A DNA stretch of 64,000 nucleotides from Erysipelotrichaceae bacterium (lineage in GTDB: Bacteria > Bacillota_I > Bacilli_A > Erysipelotrichales > Erysipelotrichaceae), in NCBI GenBank assembly GCA_017428765.1, contig JAFRQF010000026.1, positions 62,001-126,000 on the forward strand, written 5' to 3'. A program made the position numbers and the translations under genes. The notes under the pieces are model-generated. The model searched no databases, was not told the origin of the DNA, and was given only the letters and a program-made list of their open reading frames with translations. Within the stretch, counting starts at the first letter, position 1. The number at the start of each line of letters is the position of its first letter. Positions 54,667 to 63,563 of this stretch are shown here, piece after piece.

Positions 54667-55632
54667 ATGCCATTAGTTACATCAAAAGAAATGTTTGAGA
54701 AAGCATATAAGGGCGGCTATGCGATCGGTGCTTTCAACGTTAACAACATGGAAATCATTCAGGGTATCACGGAAGCTGCAAAAGAATGCAACGCTCCGGT
54801 CATCCTTCAGGTCTCCAAAGGTGCAAGAGCTTATGCCAACAGAACTTACCTTGTCAAGCTGGTCGAAGCTGCCTGCATCGAAACAGGTCTTCCTATCGTC
54901 TTACACTTAGACCATGGTGATTCATTCGAGACCTGCAAATCCTGTATCGATGACGGTTTCACTTCCGTCATGATCGATGCTTCTTCAAAACCATTCGAAG
55001 AGAACATCGCCATCACGAAACAGGTCGTTGAATATGCGCATGCTCATGGCGTCGTCGTCGAAGCAGAGCTCGGTACACTGGCAGGTGTCGAGGATGAAGT
55101 CAACGTTTCCGCAGAAGATTCCTCTTACACAAGACCGGAAGATGTCGAAGAATTCGTCAGAAGAACAGGCTGTGACTCATTAGCCATCGCTATCGGTACT
55201 TCTCACGGTGCTTACAAGTTCAAACCTGAACAGTGCACCAGAAACGAAGAAGGCATCCTGGTACCACCTCCACTCAGATTCGACATCCTCGAAGAAGTTC
55301 AGAAGAGACTCCCTGGCTTCCCGATCGTTTTACACGGTTCATCTTCCGTTCCTCAGGAATATGTCAAGATGATCAACGAAAACGGCGGCAACATGCCGGA
55401 TGCTGTAGGTGTTCCTGAACAGCAGCTCAGAGAAGCTTCCAAGCTCGCTGTCTGCAAGATCAACATCGACTCCGACCTGCGTCTTGCCATGACCGGTACG
55501 ATCAGAAAGTTCTTCAATGATCATCCTGAAAAGTTCGACCCGAGAGAATACTTAAAACCTGCAAGAGAAAACATCAAGCAGTTAGTCAAGCACAAGATCG
55601 TCGACGTCTTAGGCTGCGACAACAAGATCTAA
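54667..55632 (+). CDS. fba: Fructose-1,6-bisphosphate aldolase, class II
   Basis: Zinc-dependent aldolase of glycolysis that cleaves fructose-1,6-bisphosphate. The zinc-site HLDHGDSFETC is near residue 80, with VVVEAELGTLAGVEDEV, IAIGTSHGAYK and VLHGSSSVP completing the active site. I start at MPLVTSKEMF, just after the ribosome-binding site; 321 residues is at the long end for the family. Codon use is more biased than in its neighbours, as expected for an abundant enzyme. Confidence 0.96.
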   Translation: MPLVTSKEMFEKAYKGGYAIGAFNVNNMEIIQGITEAAKECNAPVILQVSKGARAYANRTYLVKLVEAACIETGLPIVLHLDHGDSFETCKSCIDDGFTSVMIDASSKPFEENIAITKQVVEYAHAHGVVVEAELGTLAGVEDEVNVSAEDSSYTRPEDVEEFVRRTGCDSLAIAIGTSHGAYKFKPEQCTRNEEGILVPPPLRFDILEEVQKRLPGFPIVLHGSSSVPQEYVKMINENGGNMPDAVGVPEQQLREASKLAVCKINIDSDLRLAMTGTIRKFFNDHPEKFDPREYLKPARENIKQLVKHKIVDVLGCDNKI

Positions 55633-55647
55633 TCGGTTCACACAAAA

Positions 55648-55677
55648 AGCAGTTTGTAACAACAGACTGCTTTTTTT
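55648..55677 (+). terminator. Terminator of fba
   Basis: 10-base-pair stem AGCAGTTTGT/ACAGACTGCT (one G-T pair) with loop AACA, then seven T. Confidence 0.9.
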
Positions 55678-55703
55678 CTTGCCTTGATTGTTTTTGATAC
55701 GGA

Positions 55704-56180
55704 TCAGAGGACTTCGTCGATCAGACAGACCGCGTAAGCGATCGCCCCTTCGCCTCTTCCCACGAAGCCCAGCCCTTCACCGCGCGTCGCTTTGACGTTG
55801 ATCTGAGAGATATCGCAATGTAAGTGCTCTGCGATATTCTGACGCATCTGATCGATATGCGGTGCCATCTTCGGTTTTTCGATATTGATCAGAGAGTCGA
55901 TATTGACGACTTTATAGCCGTTTTCTTTCAGCATCTTATACGTCTCATCGAGCAGAAGCAGCGAAGAGATCCCCTTGTATCTGGGATCGGTATCCGGAAA
56001 ATGCGTTCCGATGTCCTTGAGACCCATCGCACCGATCAGGGATTCGATGATCGCATGTAACAGGACATCCGCATCCGAATGACCCAGCAGTCCTTTTTCA
56101 TACGGGATCTTCACCCCGCCGATGATCAGATCTCTTCCTTCAACGAGTTTATGGATATCTTTTGACTGTCCTATCCTCAT
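55704..56180 (-). CDS. ispF: 2-C-methyl-D-erythritol 2,4-cyclodiphosphate synthase
   Basis: MEP pathway enzyme that makes the cyclodiphosphate later used by IspG. The zinc-binding [15 protein letters not shown], the [14 protein letters not shown] loop and the C-terminal [14 protein letters not shown] are present in 158 residues. The loop residue normally Thr-Thr/Asn-Thr is Ala-Thr-Arg here, a mild variant. It overlaps the end of the HAD gene. Confidence 0.95.
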   Translation of the reverse strand: MRIGQSKDIHKLVEGRDLIIGGVKIPYEKGLLGHSDADVLLHAIIESLIGAMGLKDIGTHFPDTDPRYKGISSLLLLDETYKMLKENGYKVVNIDSLINIEKPKMAPHIDQMRQNIAEHLHCDISQINVKATRGEGLGFVGRGEGAIAYAVCLIDEVL

Positions 56181-56803
56181 GGCAGTTTTACCTCTCTTAT
56201 ATCATCAACGACTTTATTATGTTCACTTAACAGGATGTCTTTTGTCTGATGGCCCTTGCTGACAAGGACGCATTCCACACCCATCGCTTTCGCAGTTTCC
56301 AGGTCGTGCAGCGTATCGCCGATCATCAGACAGTCTTTCGGGTCCTTATCTTTGATCCAGTCCAAAGCGATATCCACTTTTGAACCGGCATAGATATTAT
56401 CGATACCCAGCACCTCATCAAACAGGTCGGCGATCTCAAGCTCCTCGAGCTGTTTTTTCAATTCCACGAGGCTCGAAGCACTTAGCAGGATGTTGCGATA
56501 ACCTTTTTCATGACATTCTTCAAGGACTTCCCGCACGCCGTCAAAGACTTTGTATTCATCCCGTAAAGCCCGATACCAGTCAAACCAGTACGCGCCGACT
56601 TCCGAATACGGGTTCCTGTTCCAGTCAAAGCCGACATTTTCGTAGTATTTCTTGACCGGAAAAGTGAAGATGCGCAGGTACTCTTCCTTGCTTAAAGGCC
56701 CTCTTTCCAGACCGAAATGTTCGATGGTGTGATTCTCCGCTTTGACGCAGACATCCACGTCATCCAGTATCGTTCCGTTAAAATCGAATATAATGTATTT
56801 CAT
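56177..56803 (-). CDS. HAD-superfamily phosphatase
   Basis: A 208-residue haloacid dehalogenase-like hydrolase. Motif [11 protein letters not shown] has Asn where phosphoglycolate phosphatases have Asp-Gly-Thr, but both catalytic Asp positions are kept. Motif II is LLSASS, then Lys, and motif [19 protein letters not shown] helical cap sits at about 15-85. The substrate could be phosphoglycolate or another small phosphate. The ATG is seven bases after TATAAT without a Shine-Dalgarno sequence; upstream codons in frame run into rpoE and its terminator and are rejected. Confidence 0.85.
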   Translation of the reverse strand: MKYIIFDFNGTILDDVDVCVKAENHTIEHFGLERGPLSKEEYLRIFTFPVKKYYENVGFDWNRNPYSEVGAYWFDWYRALRDEYKVFDGVREVLEECHEKGYRNILLSASSLVELKKQLEELEIADLFDEVLGIDNIYAGSKVDIALDWIKDKDPKDCLMIGDTLHDLETAKAMGVECVLVSKGHQTKDILLSEHNKVVDDIREVKLP

Positions 56804-56810
56804 CAAAGAC

Positions 56811-56816
56811 ATTATA
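56811..56816 (-). promoter_or_regulatory. -10 box of the HAD-ispF pair
   Basis: Minus-strand TATAAT directly abutting the T run of the rpoE terminator and seven bases before the start. Confidence 0.6.
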
Positions 56817-56840
56817 CAAAAAAAGGCTCGATAGGAGCCT
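56817..56840 (-). terminator. Terminator of rpoE
   Basis: Minus-strand stem AGGCTC/GAGCCT, 5-base loop, then seven T (the last T is followed by G and the next promoter's -10). Confidence 0.8.
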
Positions 56841-56849
56841 ATCAAGCCA

Positions 56850-57167
56850 TTAATATTCGTCTGAATTGTCGACCGGCATATCCTGGTCTTCTTCCATCTC
56901 CTCAGATTCGTCATCACCCAGTTCGATCTCAGACAGGTCGACATGGGATTCCGCAAATTTTCTGCGCTCCACAAGATCCCACTTGTTGTCCTTGAATGAT
57001 GCAAATCTCGAATCAAAGGTCAGATCAGAATAGAATTGCGCTACTTTGTCATTTGACGCACCATAAAGTTTGGATACTTCCTCCCAGAGCTTCACAAACT
57101 GAACAGCACGCTTTTTCTTTGAAATGACATCGTAAGCGATGTCCGTCATAGACTTAGCACTTGCCAT
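56850..57167 (-). CDS. rpoE: DNA-directed RNA polymerase delta subunit
   Basis: Firmicute-specific RNA polymerase subunit that speeds enzyme recycling and shapes promoter selection. The N-terminal HARE-HTH domain (about 1-75: AYDVISKKKRAVQFVKLWEEV, FYSDLTFDSRFASFKDNKWDL) is followed by the diagnostic acidic tail. At 105 residues its tail is shorter than in Bacillus. The context beside a DUF1934 gene matches Bacillus, where ywiB is near rpoE. Confidence 0.9.
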   Translation of the reverse strand: MASAKSMTDIAYDVISKKKRAVQFVKLWEEVSKLYGASNDKVAQFYSDLTFDSRFASFKDNKWDLVERRKFAESHVDLSEIELGDDESEEMEEDQDMPVDNSDEY

Positions 57168-57183
57168 TTTACTACTTTACTCC

Positions 57184-57546
57184 CTAGCAATACTTTATTC
57201 TAATAATCCTCTCCTCATCAGATATGAGGTAATGCACTATCAATATATCATTATTCATCTGAAATTCAACCACTTTTACATTTAATTTACAAATTCCCTC
57301 CGGTGTCGTAATTTTTGCATAGTGATTGGTCTTCAAGTGCAATTCCAGCAGGTGGTCTTCGCTCTGACGGAAAAAACAAAATCCGTCGTCATAGACGCAC
57401 ATCTCACATAAAGAATTGGCGTTATCGCAATAAGAAAAACAATTTTTGCCTGCGATATTCTCGACCAATACTTCATCGTAATATCCGCTCGCTGGATTAC
57501 TGAGTGATACGATAGCATTCATCAGTATCCATTTAAGCGCAATCAT
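57184..57546 (-). CDS. DUF1934 (YwiB-like) beta-barrel protein
   Basis: A protein of up to 120 residues resembling the DUF1934/YwiB family of small calycin-like barrels, with the pattern YYDEVLVENIAGKNCFSYCD and a C-terminal KVVEFQMNNDILIVHYLI. The true start may be the ATG eight codons inside (57522, MNAIVSLSN), which fits the usual family N-terminus. It precedes rpoE by 16 bases. Four to five cysteines in a short stretch (CDNANSLCEMCVYDDGFC) are unusual for the family. Function unknown. Confidence 0.72.
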   Translation of the reverse strand: MIALKWILMNAIVSLSNPASGYYDEVLVENIAGKNCFSYCDNANSLCEMCVYDDGFCFFRQSEDHLLELHLKTNHYAKITTPEGICKLNVKVVEFQMNNDILIVHYLISDEERIIRIKYC

Positions 57547-57581
57547 TTTAATAAGTCAACAATAATGATAGAATTAGGGAT

Positions 57582-58919
57582 ATGGAATATCACAACAAAA
57601 AAGTTTTGGTCATCGGCCTGGCCAGGTCCGGCATGGCCGCTATAAAAGTCCTGCACAGATTAGGTGCGCAGATCTTTCTTTCCGAAAGAAAAATGCCTTC
57701 TGAAAAGGACATCGAAATATTGAAACAGATGGACGTAACGATCTATGACCAGGATATGTCCGTCTTTGAAAAAGACTATGATCTGGTCATCAAGAATCCG
57801 GGCGTAGCTCCGGTATCGCCTATCGTAAAACGCCTGAACGAAAGAAAGATCCCCATCATCACGGAGATCGAGCTGGCATTCGATGTCTCAAAGCCGCAGC
57901 ATTATATCGCGATCACCGGCACCAACGGCAAGACCACGACGACCACACTGATGTATGAGCTGCTCAAGACCGCCTTCAAAGACAAGGCTCTGGTCGGCGG
58001 CAATATCGGCACACCTTTGTGTGAACTTGTCCTGGAACACGACCTGATGGAAAAGGAAGGCTATTACATCTCATTAGAGATCTCCAATCACCAGCTGGTC
58101 GACATCGATACCTTCCGTCCGCAGATCGCTACGATCATCAATCTGACCCCGGACCACATCGAAACGATGGGTTCTCTGGATGCCTACTACAAGTCCAAGA
58201 CCGAGGTCTACCGCAACATGAAGGATGATGATGCCTTCATCGTCAATGAGGATGATGAAGTCCTTGCCGGATATCTGAAAAAATATCCGCCCGTATGCAA
58301 GAGATACGGTATCTCCCTAAACAGGACCGATACCTATTCTTTCATCAAAGACGGATCCATGTATGTGAACAATGAAGAAGTGCTGCCGTTATCCAACGTA
58401 CATATCGTCGGACGTCACAACCTGCAGAACATCATCATTGCCATCACGGCCGCAAAGCTCTTGGGCATATCCAACGAAGATATCTGCAAGACCATCGATG
58501 CTTTCAAGGGTGTCGAACACCGCATCGAATATGTCAGGACACTTGACGGCGTCTCTTATTACAACGATTCCAAAGCGACCAACACGGACGCTACCAATAC
58601 GGCTCTCGATGCATTCGAAAAAGGCGTCATCCTATTGGTCGGCGGCTATGAAAAAGGTCTGGATATGACCGACACCAGAAAGCACCTCAGCTGTGTCAAA
58701 AAGATCATCGGCTTCGGTGTTGCCGGCGAAAGGATCGCAAAAGATCTCGACCCGGATGCGATCATCGTCAATGATCTGGTTCAAGCAGTGAATGAGGCAA
58801 GGAAATATGCAGCAAAAGGAGATGTGATCCTGCTGTCGCCTTCCACCTCCAGTTTTGACCAGTATTCCGGATACGAAGAAAGAGGAAGACATTTCAAACA
58901 GATCGTAAATTCCTTATGA
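57582..58919 (+). CDS. murD: UDP-N-acetylmuramoylalanine-D-glutamate ligase
   Basis: Adds D-glutamate to the peptidoglycan precursor. The ATP site ITGTNGKTTTTTLM, then LEISNHQLVDI, NLTPDHIETMG and the C-terminal YNDSKATNTDAT and LSPSTSSFDQY are intact in 445 residues. It is coupled to murI, which supplies D-glutamate, by an ATGA overlap. The ATG is seven bases after TAGAAT and lacks a properly spaced Shine-Dalgarno sequence, so it is a likely leaderless gene. Confidence 0.96.
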   Translation: MEYHNKKVLVIGLARSGMAAIKVLHRLGAQIFLSERKMPSEKDIEILKQMDVTIYDQDMSVFEKDYDLVIKNPGVAPVSPIVKRLNERKIPIITEIELAFDVSKPQHYIAITGTNGKTTTTTLMYELLKTAFKDKALVGGNIGTPLCELVLEHDLMEKEGYYISLEISNHQLVDIDTFRPQIATIINLTPDHIETMGSLDAYYKSKTEVYRNMKDDDAFIVNEDDEVLAGYLKKYPPVCKRYGISLNRTDTYSFIKDGSMYVNNEEVLPLSNVHIVGRHNLQNIIIAITAAKLLGISNEDICKTIDAFKGVEHRIEYVRTLDGVSYYNDSKATNTDATNTALDAFEKGVILLVGGYEKGLDMTDTRKHLSCVKKIIGFGVAGERIAKDLDPDAIIVNDLVQAVNEARKYAAKGDVILLSPSTSSFDQYSGYEERGRHFKQIVNSL

Positions 58920-59701
58920 AGAAGCAATACATAGGCGTTTTCGACTCCGGTCTGGGCGGTCTGACCACCGTCAAACAGATCATCGAAAAACTGCCGCAGG
59001 AAAACATCGTATTTCTCGCAGATACCAAACATATCCCATACGGTTCCAAGACCAGGGAACAGATCATTTCCTATACCCTGGAGAACATCGATATACTGAA
59101 ACGATACGATCTGAAGGCACTTGTCATCGCCTGCAACACATCCGATTCCAATGCCTCCGACACTGCCCGTAAAGTCCACGATCTGAAGATCTTCGGCGTG
59201 ATCGCTCCGGCTGCCCGAAAAGCCGTAAAGACATCGGAAAACAAAAAGATCGGCTTATTGGCAACGACATCCACCATCGCCTCCGGCCGTTATGAAAAAC
59301 AGATCCATGATCTCGATGAAAAAGCAGAGGTCTTCCCGATGGCGTGTCCGGATCTTGTGCCGATGATCGAAGAAGGAGCCTTCATCAGTGATAAGAAGGC
59401 GATGAAGGAAAAGCTTCACGAATACATCGATCCGCTAATCGATAAACATGTCGATACACTGATCCTTGGCTGTACGCACTATGATATCCTGGCCGAGCTG
59501 ATCAGCGAGATCTTCCCTGATCTCAGACTCGTGTCTTCTTCCCGCTGTGTCATCGATGATCTGAAAGCTTTTCTTGAAGATGATGATGTTCAAAGTGTAG
59601 AGAAGACAGGTGAAAGGATCTATCTTGCCAGCAAGGATGCGGAAAGCTACGATAAGGTCGCTTCCCTGCTGATCCCGGATATCCGCTTTCAAAGCATTTA
59701 A
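58916..59701 (+). CDS. murI: Glutamate racemase
   Basis: Makes D-glutamate for MurD. The two catalytic cysteines are in VIACNTSDSNA and LGCTHYDIL, and the N-terminal GVFDSGLGGLTTVK is diagnostic. At 261 residues it is complete. The ATG overlaps the murD stop, so substrate and consuming enzyme are produced together. Confidence 0.96.
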   Translation: MKKQYIGVFDSGLGGLTTVKQIIEKLPQENIVFLADTKHIPYGSKTREQIISYTLENIDILKRYDLKALVIACNTSDSNASDTARKVHDLKIFGVIAPAARKAVKTSENKKIGLLATTSTIASGRYEKQIHDLDEKAEVFPMACPDLVPMIEEGAFISDKKAMKEKLHEYIDPLIDKHVDTLILGCTHYDILAELISEIFPDLRLVSSSRCVIDDLKAFLEDDDVQSVEKTGERIYLASKDAESYDKVASLLIPDIRFQSI

Positions 59702-59724
59702 AAAAGAGTTCTGAAACTCTTTTT
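59701..59724. terminator. Bidirectional terminator between murI and the PHP gene
   Basis: Stem AAAAAGAGTT/AACTCTTTTT with loop CTGA and A/T runs on both sides. Confidence 0.88.
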
Positions 59725-60579
59725 TTATTTATAGAAGTTCGAACATGCCAGCAAGTCTTCGTAGAATTCATACGGTACGAAAAGATTGCCTCTTCCCGTT
59801 CCCAGCTGTATGCCCGGTTTCGTGGTCCCGTGGAAGTCAGAACCGCCGCTTTGTTTCAATCCGAAGCTCTGTGCCAGTGATACCGCAGTCTGACGCATCT
59901 CTTCATTAAATTCCGTATATTGCGTTTCGATGGCATCAAGTCCTGCCTCTTTGGCCTGCGGCAAGAATTCCAACATCTCCTTATAGGTCAGGTTCAGTAA
60001 CGGATGTGCCATGATGGCTGTTGCGCCATAGACTTTGATGAAACGGATGGCGGCCATCGAAGTGATCTTCTTTGCAGGGAAGTAGAATCCCTTCCCCTCT
60101 TTCAGCAGGTCATCGAAGGCCTGGGCTACGGAAGACACATAGCCTTTCTGCAAGAGGACTCTGGCGATATGGGTGCGGTTGAAATCCTCCCCGTCTGTCA
60201 GAGCAGCCGCTTCTTCAAAAGTCAGATGGTAGCCTGCCTTGTTCAGATTGTCGATCAGTATGATGTTGCTGTTGCGCTTTGCGATATGCATGAGCTCGAC
60301 GAAGTCATCGATCTCGTTCCAGTACTTTTCATGGAAAAACAATCCGACGATATGAATCTCTTTCCCCTTCCATTCGGTCGAAAACTCGCAGCCCGGTATC
60401 GTGATCAGATCGCTGTTTTTTCCCGCTTCCATGAATTCCCTGAGACCGTCAGAAGTGTTGTGATCGGTCAGAGCCAGTGCCGAAAGGCCTTGTCTTTCAC
60501 CAAGTCTTACGAGCTGTGCAGGTGTCAGGGTGCCATCCGAGAAATTGGAGTGGCAGTGAAGGTCGACCCGTTTTTTCAT
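59725..60579 (-). CDS. PHP-domain phosphoesterase
   Basis: Metal-dependent hydrolase of the PHP family, 284 residues. The four PHP motifs are visible: DLHCHSNFSDGT, LTDHNTSDG, GCEFSTEWKGKEIHIVG and, at the end, SGGSDFHG. Relatives act as 3',5'-nucleoside bisphosphate phosphatases or as 5'-3' exoribonucleases (RNase AM, Rnm/YciV). TATAAT lies eight bases before the ATG and no Shine-Dalgarno sequence is seen. Confidence 0.88.
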   Translation of the reverse strand: MKKRVDLHCHSNFSDGTLTPAQLVRLGERQGLSALALTDHNTSDGLREFMEAGKNSDLITIPGCEFSTEWKGKEIHIVGLFFHEKYWNEIDDFVELMHIAKRNSNIILIDNLNKAGYHLTFEEAAALTDGEDFNRTHIARVLLQKGYVSSVAQAFDDLLKEGKGFYFPAKKITSMAAIRFIKVYGATAIMAHPLLNLTYKEMLEFLPQAKEAGLDAIETQYTEFNEEMRQTAVSLAQSFGLKQSGGSDFHGTTKPGIQLGTGRGNLFVPYEFYEDLLACSNFYK

Positions 60580-60587
60580 ACGAATCT

Positions 60588-60593
60588 ATTATA
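60588..60593 (-). promoter_or_regulatory. -10 box of the PHP gene
   Basis: Minus-strand TATAAT, eight bases before the start and 18 bases after the rubrerythrin terminator T run. Confidence 0.5.
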
Positions 60594-60611
60594 CTCTTCC
60601 TCTTGCAGAAT

Positions 60612-60640
60612 AAAAAAAGGCAGGAGATCTCCTCCTGCCT
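60612..60640 (-). terminator. Terminator of rubrerythrin
   Basis: Minus-strand stem AGGCAGGAG/CTCCTGCCT, 5-base loop, then at least six T. Confidence 0.9.
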
Positions 60641-60654
60641 TGTTCGCATATCCT

Positions 60655-61194
60655 TTAATAGTTTTCGGCGTTGACTTCGAAGTAAGACTGCGGGTGGTTG
60701 CAAGTCGGGCAGACATCCGGAGCCTTGGTACCTACGACGATGTGACCGCAGTTGCGGCATTCCCAGACCTTGACTTCGGATTTTTCGAAGACGGCCTTGG
60801 TCTCAACGTTGTGTAACAATGCTCTGTATCTTTCTTCATGGTGCTTTTCGATGGCGGCGACCAGTCTGAATTTTGCGGCAAGCTCCGGGAAGCCTTCTTC
60901 TTCCGCTGTCTTGGCAAAATCTTCATACATGTCAGTCCATTCGTAGTTTTCGCCATCTGCGGCAGCCTTCAGATTTTCCGCAGTGGAACCGATGCCGTTG
61001 AGTTCCTTGAACCACATCTTGGCATGTTCCTTCTCGTTTTCGGCTGTCTTCAGGAATAAAGCAGAGATCTGCTCATAGCCTTCCTTTTTTGCCTTGGATG
61101 CAAAATAAGTGTACTTGTTTCTGGCCTGGGATTCTCCTGCAAAAGCAGCTTCCAGGTTCTTTTCAGTTTTTGTTCCTGCATATTTATTGCTCAT
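60655..61194 (-). CDS. rbr: Rubrerythrin
   Basis: Non-haem di-iron peroxidase that removes hydrogen peroxide in anaerobes. The ferritin-like helical domain (1-140, with repeated ExxH such as [11 protein letters not shown] and EKHHEERY) binds the di-iron centre. A C-terminal rubredoxin domain has CRNCGHIV and CPTCNHP as iron ligands. At 179 residues it is standard. It has a GGTGGAGGAAC ribosome-binding site and TATACT upstream. It points to an anaerobic or microaerophilic lifestyle. Confidence 0.96.
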   Translation of the reverse strand: MSNKYAGTKTEKNLEAAFAGESQARNKYTYFASKAKKEGYEQISALFLKTAENEKEHAKMWFKELNGIGSTAENLKAAADGENYEWTDMYEDFAKTAEEEGFPELAAKFRLVAAIEKHHEERYRALLHNVETKAVFEKSEVKVWECRNCGHIVVGTKAPDVCPTCNHPQSYFEVNAENY

Positions 61195-61245
61195 GATTGT
61201 GTTCCTCCACCTACAAGTATAAACTGTTTTTCATCAAAGTGAAAA

Positions 61246-61824
61246 TCACTTGGTATCCGTTGAGAACCTTGCTTTGATCTCATAGAGCAGTTGTTTCCTG
61301 TTTGCCAGCAGCATCACGATGAACAGAGCCATCGAAGCGATCTGGAAAGAGAAAGCGATCCAGTTATCGATCGGCCAGGAATGGATCGAATACGGGATGG
61401 AAATCAGGTTGAACAGTCCCAGCAAAACGATCGAGATCAGATGACGGTCCTTGCGGTCATACATGGCAAAGAAGATCACGAACATCACCAGCAGATCGGC
61501 AAACAATACGATCGGGATGACGGTCTGTGCCCAGCCCGGAGACAGGAAATGATCGATCAGTATCAGCAGGATGACGATATAGAAGGTCACCTTGTTGGCG
61601 TGGGAATAGATCGAGAATTCGACCAGCTTCAGTGAAAAGATGAGACGCCACAAGGAAAACAATGTCCAGCCGACGATCAAAGACCACGCCTTTCCCTTGA
61701 CCAGGAAGTTCACCAGGAAACAGATCAAAGCTGCCGCGATGAATAAGATACGGGCGATGTTACGAAGCGTCTTATAGAAGGATCCCAGTCTTTCCGGGAT
61801 CGGATAGATGATCTTAGGATTCAT
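61246..61824 (-). CDS. Membrane protein paired with the acyltransferase (possibly DUF6320)
   Basis: A 192-residue protein with about six hydrophobic helices and a basic C-terminal tail. Its start overlaps the acyltransferase-like gene by 11 bases, so the two work together. I recall a similar pairing of a membrane protein labelled DUF6320 with COG4908-type acyltransferases in other Firmicutes, but I cannot verify the family here. No enzyme motif is seen. The frame extends upstream into the neighbour but only the chosen ATG fits the overlap. Confidence 0.7.
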   Translation of the reverse strand: MNPKIIYPIPERLGSFYKTLRNIARILFIAAALICFLVNFLVKGKAWSLIVGWTLFSLWRLIFSLKLVEFSIYSHANKVTFYIVILLILIDHFLSPGWAQTVIPIVLFADLLVMFVIFFAMYDRKDRHLISIVLLGLFNLISIPYSIHSWPIDNWIAFSFQIASMALFIVMLLANRKQLLYEIKARFSTDTK

Positions 61825-63313
61825 ATTCGATGCTCCCTTCCACAAACACTTCCAAGCCGTCTTCCTCCAGCAGTTGCAGCAGGATGTTCTCCATCGAAGG
61901 ATCATTGCTGTTGCGCATGAAAGAAAAGATACAGATATCATTCACGGTCGCCAGTGTCGAAGTTGCCCGGTTCGGCTTGCCCGGAGGCATGACGAAATAC
62001 AGTTTTGAGATCTCATCCTTCATCGTTTCAGGAAGCTTCACTCTTCCCAGGTTGGATAAGGTCAGGCCGATGATGCTGTTGCCCAGATAGCCGTAGATAT
62101 TCTGCATGATCGGGACCTTCAGAAACAGCGGAACATAGGAAAGCGAGCTGATCAGCTTGCCGGTCGTCTTCATCATCTGGTTCATCATCTCTTCCGACCC
62201 CTTTCTTTTTATCTGGGCATCGATGTCTTGAACCAGCTTTCTTTTATCGCCGATGTCCGCGATGTCTTCGGACGCATTGAAATACATCGAGTAGTTCCTC
62301 AGGGTATTGGAACCGTTGAATTTGCGCATATTGACCGGGATCTGGATATTGAAGATCCCTTCTTTTTTACTGATGCAGCGCTTCGCCGCAAGAAACAGCA
62401 GTGCCGTGATATAGGCAGTGACCGTGCCTCCGTAAGACTTCGCGGTCTCATTGAGTTTTGATGCATCCATTTCATAATGAACGATCCTGCTGATGTGGGA
62501 CTTCATGATCCTGCCATCGATCTGTAAGGATTTCTTATCCACGAACGTCGACAAAGACGCATCGCCTTTGGCATTCTTGAACTCATTGGCCAGTTCTCCA
62601 TCCTTCACATCTTCATTGATGTCAAGGACGCCTTCTTCATATGGGATCTGTTTCCCATTTAAGCGCAGATATTCGCCGATCAGTGTCTTTAAAAAAGTCA
62701 TACCGCCGCTTCCGTCCGTCAGTACATGGAAGAATTCGACAGAGACACGCTTCTTGTAATACAGGACACGGAAAGAGCGGTAGGAACGAAGGATGATCGA
62801 GATCGGTTTGCAGGGGATATCCTTTTCTTCCTCGACAAGATAGACACTGTTGACCGACTCCAGATAGTGCCAGAAGAAACCGTTTTTTATGACTGCCGAG
62901 AAACAAGGGAAACGTTTGATCGTAAAATCGAGCGCCAGCTGCAAAAGCACCGGTTCCACCTCTTCCTTGAGTTCGGCGGAAAGGCGGAACATCGGCATCT
63001 GTCCGTATTTCATCCCCAGAGGATAGATGATCGCCGCATTATCCAGAGAATAATTCTTCCGATTGTTCCCCATATAGAAAGAACCCAGATTCTTCACATC
63101 CAGGATCTCACAGACCTCTTCAACAGACCTGCCCTTTTCCAGATAGAATTCAAAACCTTTGATGAAATGATCGATCAGAAGGCTCTTTGACAGGATCGGA
63201 AGTTCGATATTCTCAGTGACCTCATCGAAAAACGCATCGATCTTTTCGCAATCCGAGCGATCAAGACCGCCTTTCAGCTTTTCCAGATGGAGATCTTTTC
63301 TGTTCCTTCGCAT
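61814..63313 (-). CDS. Condensation/alcohol-acyltransferase-like protein (COG4908 type)
   Basis: A 499-residue protein of the CoA-dependent acyltransferase superfamily (chloramphenicol acetyltransferase, condensation and PapA types). The catalytic motif HVLTDGSGG matches HxxxDG with the active His near residue 216. The structural partner near the C-terminus resembles the usual DFGWG loop only loosely (LSNLGRVKLP). An N-terminal extension of about 80 residues precedes the fold. With the coupled membrane protein it may acylate a lipid, alcohol or surface polymer. I start at the ATG six bases after TATAAT; a GTG two codons earlier would adjoin the -10. Confidence 0.78.
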   Translation of the reverse strand: MRRNRKDLHLEKLKGGLDRSDCEKIDAFFDEVTENIELPILSKSLLIDHFIKGFEFYLEKGRSVEEVCEILDVKNLGSFYMGNNRKNYSLDNAAIIYPLGMKYGQMPMFRLSAELKEEVEPVLLQLALDFTIKRFPCFSAVIKNGFFWHYLESVNSVYLVEEEKDIPCKPISIILRSYRSFRVLYYKKRVSVEFFHVLTDGSGGMTFLKTLIGEYLRLNGKQIPYEEGVLDINEDVKDGELANEFKNAKGDASLSTFVDKKSLQIDGRIMKSHISRIVHYEMDASKLNETAKSYGGTVTAYITALLFLAAKRCISKKEGIFNIQIPVNMRKFNGSNTLRNYSMYFNASEDIADIGDKRKLVQDIDAQIKRKGSEEMMNQMMKTTGKLISSLSYVPLFLKVPIMQNIYGYLGNSIIGLTLSNLGRVKLPETMKDEISKLYFVMPPGKPNRATSTLATVNDICIFSFMRNSNDPSMENILLQLLEEDGLEVFVEGSIEYES

Positions 63314-63319
63314 ATTCAC

Positions 63320-63348
63320 ATTATAAGGCCAATATCATCCACATTCAA
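63320..63348 (-). promoter_or_regulatory. Promoter of the acyltransferase pair, leaderless spacing
   Basis: Minus-strand TTGAAT (63343-63348), 17-base spacer, TATAAT (63320-63325), then GTGAAT and the ATG. Confidence 0.75.
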
Positions 63349-63353
63349 AACAA

Positions 63354-63374
63354 CAAAAAAAGGACTTCTGTCCT
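63354..63374 (-). terminator. Terminator of tRNA-Arg
   Basis: Minus-strand stem AGGAC/GTCCT with loop AGAA, then seven T. Confidence 0.8.
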
Positions 63375-63384
63375 CAATTCAAAG

Positions 63385-63459
63385 TGGCGGCCCCAACAGG
63401 AATCGAACCTGTAACTATCCCTTAGGAGGGGATTGTTTGATCCATTAGACTATGGGGCC
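63385..63459 (-). tRNA. tRNA-Arg (anticodon CCT)
   Basis: Minus-strand cloverleaf: acceptor GGCCCCA/TGGGGCC, anticodon arm ATCCC-CTCCTAA-GGGAT (CCT reads AGG, Arg), T arm CAGG-TTCGATT-CCTG, and CCA encoded. TATAAT lies just upstream at 63470-63475. Confidence 0.96.
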
Positions 63460-63485
63460 ACAACTAATATTATACACAAAACAAA

Positions 63486-63507
63486 AGAAAATAGGACTCC
63501 GTCCTAT
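63486..63507 (-). terminator. Probable terminator downstream of the ABC exporter
   Basis: Minus-strand stem ATAGGAC/GTCCTAT around a three-base loop, followed by TTTCTTTTG. It ends the right-edge transcript about 120 bases after its stop, before tRNA-Arg. Confidence 0.6.
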
Positions 63508-63563
63508 AATCTTTCAAGGATTAAAAATGAAAAACTTTCTACACTGATACTATACGATAGTTT

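Noticed and set aside
56804..57016. Upstream extension of the HAD phosphatase frame
   Set aside because: It crosses the rpoE terminator and coding region; HAD motif I lies directly after the chosen ATG.
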